From positions 1 through 47,571 of the forward strand of contig NZ_AUCP01000054.1 in assembly GCF_000429825.1 (NCBI RefSeq): a DNA stretch of 47,571 nucleotides, written 5' to 3'. The stretch comes from Cohnella thermotolerans DSM 17683 (GTDB taxonomy: Bacteria > Bacillota > Bacilli > Paenibacillales > Paenibacillaceae). The notes beneath the pieces were generated by a model, which worked only from the letters and a program-made list of their open reading frames with translations, searched no databases and was not told where the DNA came from. The translations under genes and the position numbers were made by a program. Positions 43,593-47,571 of the stretch are shown here, in pieces. Each line of letters starts with the position of its first letter. Within the stretch, counting starts at the first letter, position 1.

Positions 43593-44641
43593 ACGTTAGC
43601 GATTTTGATTTTGAGTTGCCCGAGCGGCTGATCGCGCAGACGCCGCTCGCGGAACGGACGGCTTCCCGTCTGCTCGTGCTTCACAAGGATACGGGGAAAA
43701 CGGAGCATCGGACGTTTACCGATCTGAAATCGTACCTGAATCCCGGGGATACGCTCGTGCTGAACGACACGCGGGTGCTTCCCGCCCGTCTGTACGGGGT
43801 CAAGGCGGATACGGGCGCCAAAGTCGAGCTTCTGCTGCTCAAGCGCATAGAAGGCGACGCCTGGGAAGCGCTCGTTCGCCCGGGCAAAAAAATTCGCAAG
43901 GGAGCCGAGCTGCATTTCGGCATCGCTCCGGAAACTTCGATGAAACCGCTCTTGACCGCGGTCGTAGAAGAAGAAGGGGATATGGGCGCCAGGCAAATCC
44001 GGTTCCGCTACGAAGGCATCTTCCACGAGCTGCTCGACCGGATCGGGCAGATGCCGCTGCCGCCGTACATAAAGGAAAGGCTTGAAGACCGCGAACGCTA
44101 TCAGACCGTTTACTCCAAGCATGAAGGCTCCGCGGCCGCGCCGACGGCGGGGCTTCATTTTACCGAGGAGTATCTGGAGGAGATTGAGCGCAAGGGCGTG
44201 AACCTGTGCCGGATTACGCTGCACGTCGGGCTCGGCACGTTCCGTCCGGTCGCCGTGGAGAACGTTCGGGAGCACGAGATGCACTCCGAATGGTACTCGG
44301 TGTCCGAAGAGAGCGCGGCCCTGCTGAACCGGACCCGCGAGCAAGGCGGGCGAATCGTCGCGGTCGGCACGACTTCGGCCCGAACCCTGGAGACGGTGGG
44401 CCAGCGGTTCGAAGGCTCGGCGATCGAGGCATGCAGCGGCTGGACCGATATTTTCATCTATCCGGGCTACCGCTTCCGCGTCGTTGACGCGCTGCTCACC
44501 AACTTCCATCTGCCGCGTTCCACGCTCGTCATGCTCGTCAGCGCGCTGGCGGGACGCGAGGCGATTCTGAACGCTTACCGGGAAGCGGTCGAACGGGAAT
44601 ACCGGTTTTTCAGCTTCGGCGACGCGATGTTCATCACCTAG
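43589..44641 (+). CDS. queA: tRNA preQ1 S-adenosylmethionine ribosyltransferase-isomerase
   Basis: 350 residues. Transfers the ribosyl part of SAM to preQ1 in tRNA to give epoxyqueuosine. Family segments seen: [48 protein letters not shown], and [10 protein letters not shown]. The ATG overlaps the previous stop by 4 bases. It partners tgt downstream. Confidence 0.97.
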   Translation: MNVSDFDFELPERLIAQTPLAERTASRLLVLHKDTGKTEHRTFTDLKSYLNPGDTLVLNDTRVLPARLYGVKADTGAKVELLLLKRIEGDAWEALVRPGKKIRKGAELHFGIAPETSMKPLLTAVVEEEGDMGARQIRFRYEGIFHELLDRIGQMPLPPYIKERLEDRERYQTVYSKHEGSAAAPTAGLHFTEEYLEEIERKGVNLCRITLHVGLGTFRPVAVENVREHEMHSEWYSVSEESAALLNRTREQGGRIVAVGTTSARTLETVGQRFEGSAIEACSGWTDIFIYPGYRFRVVDALLTNFHLPRSTLVMLVSALAGREAILNAYREAVEREYRFFSFGDAMFIT

Positions 44642-44646
44642 GAGCC

Positions 44647-44719
44647 TCTGTCCGGACCAAATGGATGGATGCAGAATCTCCTAATCGTATCATTGATTCC
44701 AAGTTGTCCTACGGACAGA
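44647..44719 (+). promoter_or_regulatory. inverted repeat in the queA-tgt gap
   Basis: TCTGTCCG (44647-44654) and CGGACAGA (44712-44719), flanked by further pairing GAG/CTC. It occupies most of the 101-bp gap; tgt SD CAGGAGG follows. A leader hairpin or operator is possible. Confidence 0.35.
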
Positions 44720-44739
44720 CTCCCAGGAGGCAAGCTTAA

Positions 44740-45879
<1,140 letters not shown>

Positions 45880-45897
45880 CGAGAGGAGGGGACAACA

Positions 45898-46275
45898 ATG
45901 CTGTTAGCCAATAATTCCGGCGGGGGCGGCAATATGCTGATGACGCTGTTGCCGTTCGTGCTGATGTTCGTTATTTTTTACTTCTTGCTCATTCGTCCGC
46001 AGCAGCGGAAATCGAAAGAGCGCAATGCCATGCTCCGGGCCCTCAAAAAAGGGGACAGAGTGACGACGATCGGCGGATTGCACGGCACGATCGCGGAAAT
46101 TACGGACGATACGGTCGTGTTGAAGGTCAACGACGTTACGAAGCTGACGTTCGACCGCTCGGCCATCAATAACGTCACGGCTCGCTCCGAGGCCAAAGCG
46201 GAGACCAAATCCGAGTCGAAGGCCGAGGCCAAAGGCGATGCCAAAGCCGAAGCGAAGGCCGAGGGAGAAGCGTAA
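45898..46275 (+). CDS. yajC: preprotein translocase accessory subunit YajC
   Basis: 125 residues. One membrane helix (MTLLPFVLMFVIFYFLLI) is followed by RPQQRKSKE and the KKGDRVTTIGGLHGTIAEI beta domain, both signatures of YajC. The C-terminus is a long Lys/Glu/Ala tail (KAEAKGDAKAEAKAEG), extended relative to the usual 85-100 residues. It lies downstream of tgt as in most bacteria, and a strong terminator follows. Confidence 0.95.
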   Translation: MLLANNSGGGGNMLMTLLPFVLMFVIFYFLLIRPQQRKSKERNAMLRALKKGDRVTTIGGLHGTIAEITDDTVVLKVNDVTKLTFDRSAINNVTARSEAKAETKSESKAEAKGDAKAEAKAEGEA

Positions 46276-46298
46276 GCAAGCCCCGCCGCCACCATAAC

Positions 46299-46342
46299 GA
46301 AAGCCCTTCCCGTTGCGGACGACCGCAGGGGAAGGGCTTTTT
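46299..46342 (+). terminator. terminator after yajC, may also serve the minus-strand gene
   Basis: AAAGCCCTTCCC and GGGAAGGGCTTT arms followed by T's; A's on the left arm would also give a T tract for transcripts from the right. Confidence 0.88.
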
Positions 46343-46354
46343 TTCGTCTGCCGC

Positions 46355-47224
46355 TCACGAGCCCGAAGAGCGGGAAGCCTCCGCGAACCATTTGCGCCGA
46401 AAACCCGTCTTGTCCGGATCGAGCGCGGAACGGCGGCGATCGGCCCGTTCGCCGACCTTCAAGCCGATCGCGGTCGCCGCGGCGGCCAGGCACAGTCCGC
46501 CGATCATATCCGTAAACCAGTGAATGCCGAGATAAAAAATCGAGAACACGATCGTGACGGCGTTCACCGCCGCAAACAAGGCCCAGCGGCGATTGCCGGA
46601 ACGCGCGGCAAGCAGGGCCATCGTAACCGACAGGGACGTATGCAGGCTTGGAAAGCAATTGTCGAGCCCCGACAGCGGGCGATAGTCCGCTTCGAAACGC
46701 GGGAATGCGTCTAGCATCAGAAAATGGATTTGGGGCGACACGAACCAGGCCTCGTCCACGGGCACGAACAGGAAGAACGGGAGAGCGATCAAATAATTGA
46801 GCAGCACGGCGACGCACAACGCATAATAAAGCTTGAAATTGCGTTCGTATGTATAGATGCCGATGGAAGCGACCAACGTCGACTGGAACGACACCAAATA
46901 AAAGAACGCGCAAACGAGCGTAAGCGCGTCCGAATGAAGGTAGCGCTGCAAGTCGCCTTGCCAGCTTCCCTCCCAGCCGCTCAGGGCGCGGGTCAGATTG
47001 TAGCTTACCGGGAACAGGGCTTCCAGCTTCAACTCGAATTTGTTGAGGATCAGGATGGCCAGCATCGCCAGGAAGTAGCCTAAATACATGGGCGACGTAA
47101 CCAGCGACTTGACGAAAGCGCCCGCCGGGGCGAGAGGATGCCGGCCCGTGCCGAACCACAGCAGAAGCGCGACGGCGATAACCGAATAAACCACGATGGA
47201 CATCATGGAGTCAAAAGCGGCCAC
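46355..47224 (-). CDS. PAP2/Aur1-like membrane phosphatase
   Basis: 289 residues with about six helices. The active-site pattern is of the Aur1/inositol-phosphotransferase branch of PAP2: NCFPSLHTSLSV (PSLH instead of PSGH), then FYLGIHWFTDMIGG (HxxxD). Likely acts on a lipid phosphate or diphosphate at the outer face of the membrane; substrate unknown. The start is GTG at 47222-47224, with AGGGGGAG upstream; an ATG at 47206 is an alternative. It converges on yajC at a shared terminator. Confidence 0.88.
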   Translation of the reverse strand: MAAFDSMMSIVVYSVIAVALLLWFGTGRHPLAPAGAFVKSLVTSPMYLGYFLAMLAILILNKFELKLEALFPVSYNLTRALSGWEGSWQGDLQRYLHSDALTLVCAFFYLVSFQSTLVASIGIYTYERNFKLYYALCVAVLLNYLIALPFFLFVPVDEAWFVSPQIHFLMLDAFPRFEADYRPLSGLDNCFPSLHTSLSVTMALLAARSGNRRWALFAAVNAVTIVFSIFYLGIHWFTDMIGGLCLAAAATAIGLKVGERADRRRSALDPDKTGFRRKWFAEASRSSGS

Positions 47225-47571
47225 AACGTCTCCCCCTTGTATGCTAAGAGCAGCTCCTGATTTGGGGGTTGCTCTTATGATTTTTGTACCTTGAAAACTG
47301 AATGTAATGGTCCCGGTGGGGGACGCAGCCCAAGCGAAGCGCGGGAGCGGCCCGAAGGGACGAAAAATAGGTGTTTACGATCTTGGGCTGTCCTTGGGAA
47401 AATGCCAGTAGGTGCTACCGACGGGAATGTTCCTTCTCCCCCTGTAGACTCGATCAGTCGGGTTCTTCCATCTGAGAGTGTCCCCTTGGCCTCTTCCGTA
47501 TTTTCCTACACGCTGACTGTATCCCGCGCGTCGCCATCTCTTCCGCATAGCAGAGGAAGGTTCGTGCACCG
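47225..47571. other. right-edge region without a supported gene
   Basis: Contains a hairpin TAAGAGCA/TGCTCTTA (47245-47277) in the leader of the PAP2 gene, a TACCTTGAAAACTGAAT segment (47287-47303) resembling the end of Bacillota 16S-23S spacers, and a 9-bp inverted pair CAGCCCAAG/CTTGGGCTG (47326-47334, 47382-47390). A minus-strand open frame (47375-47569) is unrecognised and basic; it may be part of a mobile-element remnant. Confidence 0.4.

Noticed and set aside
47375..47569. Minus-strand small open frame at the right edge
   Set aside because: No recognisable family or SD; kept only as part of the unassigned edge region.

Overview
The window comes from the chromosome of an endospore-forming, high-GC Bacillota, most likely Paenibacillaceae (Paenibacillus/Cohnella-like). 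Three things point there. The gene order valS-folC-(SPOR gene)-maf-radC-mreBCD-minCD-spoIVFAB-rplU-prp-rpmA-spo0B-obg-pheB-pheA-safA-bofC-ruvAB-queA-tgt-yajC is the Bacillus subtilis order with insertions. Sporulation genes run throughout it. Several insertions (murC, rodA, an RNase E/G gene, hom-thrB, ilvE) are ones I associate with Paenibacillaceae. The species cannot be named from sequence alone.

Left edge (1-865): the 5' part of an IS1595-type transposase gene on the minus strand, with a strong sigma-A promoter carrying two LexA-type boxes, then a non-coding stretch with a recurring 20-bp motif, then a valine T-box leader. Block A (866-18859): valS, folC, murC, a SPOR-domain membrane protein at the spoIIB position, a small membrane protein, maf, radC, and the shape/division/sporulation genes mreB, mreC, mreD, minC, minD, rodA, spoIVFA, spoIVFB and an RNase E/G gene. 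Block B (19039-22528): L21 leader, rplU, prp, rpmA, spo0B and obgE. Block C (22650-27410): an amino-acid cluster, pheB/thrR-like ACT regulator, hom, thrB, pheA and ilvE, closed by a terminator. Block D (27588-30354): a safA-like LysM spore-coat protein with a long His/Gly/Tyr-rich repeat region, then bofC.

Block E (about 30360-38700) is the accessory part, lying between bofC and ruvC. It holds an orphan promoter-hairpin-terminator, a broken small exported-protein gene, an intergenic repeat with four TTAACGAAC-type motifs, a secreted copper-amine-oxidase-N-like protein and a secreted protein of about 2,234 residues with PKD-like and other beta-rich modules. Base composition there is visibly more AT-rich in places than in the flanks.

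Block F (38700-46342): ruvC, ruvA, ruvB, a DCC-family thiol protein, a SpoIID/LytB-like protein, queA, tgt and yajC. The right edge holds a minus-strand PAP2/Aur1-like membrane phosphatase gene and about 350 bp with no convincing gene.

The genes link cell-wall precursor synthesis (murC), elongation (mreBCD, rodA), division-site choice (minCD), sporulation signalling (spo0B, spoIVFAB, bofC), coat assembly (safA-like), translation (valS, rplU/rpmA, obgE, queA/tgt) and Holliday-junction repair (ruvABC). I see no clear-cut new defence or mobile system. The strongest leads are the SOS-type promoter on the transposase, a probable ATT start for mreC, the His-rich coat protein and the accessory giant-protein island.
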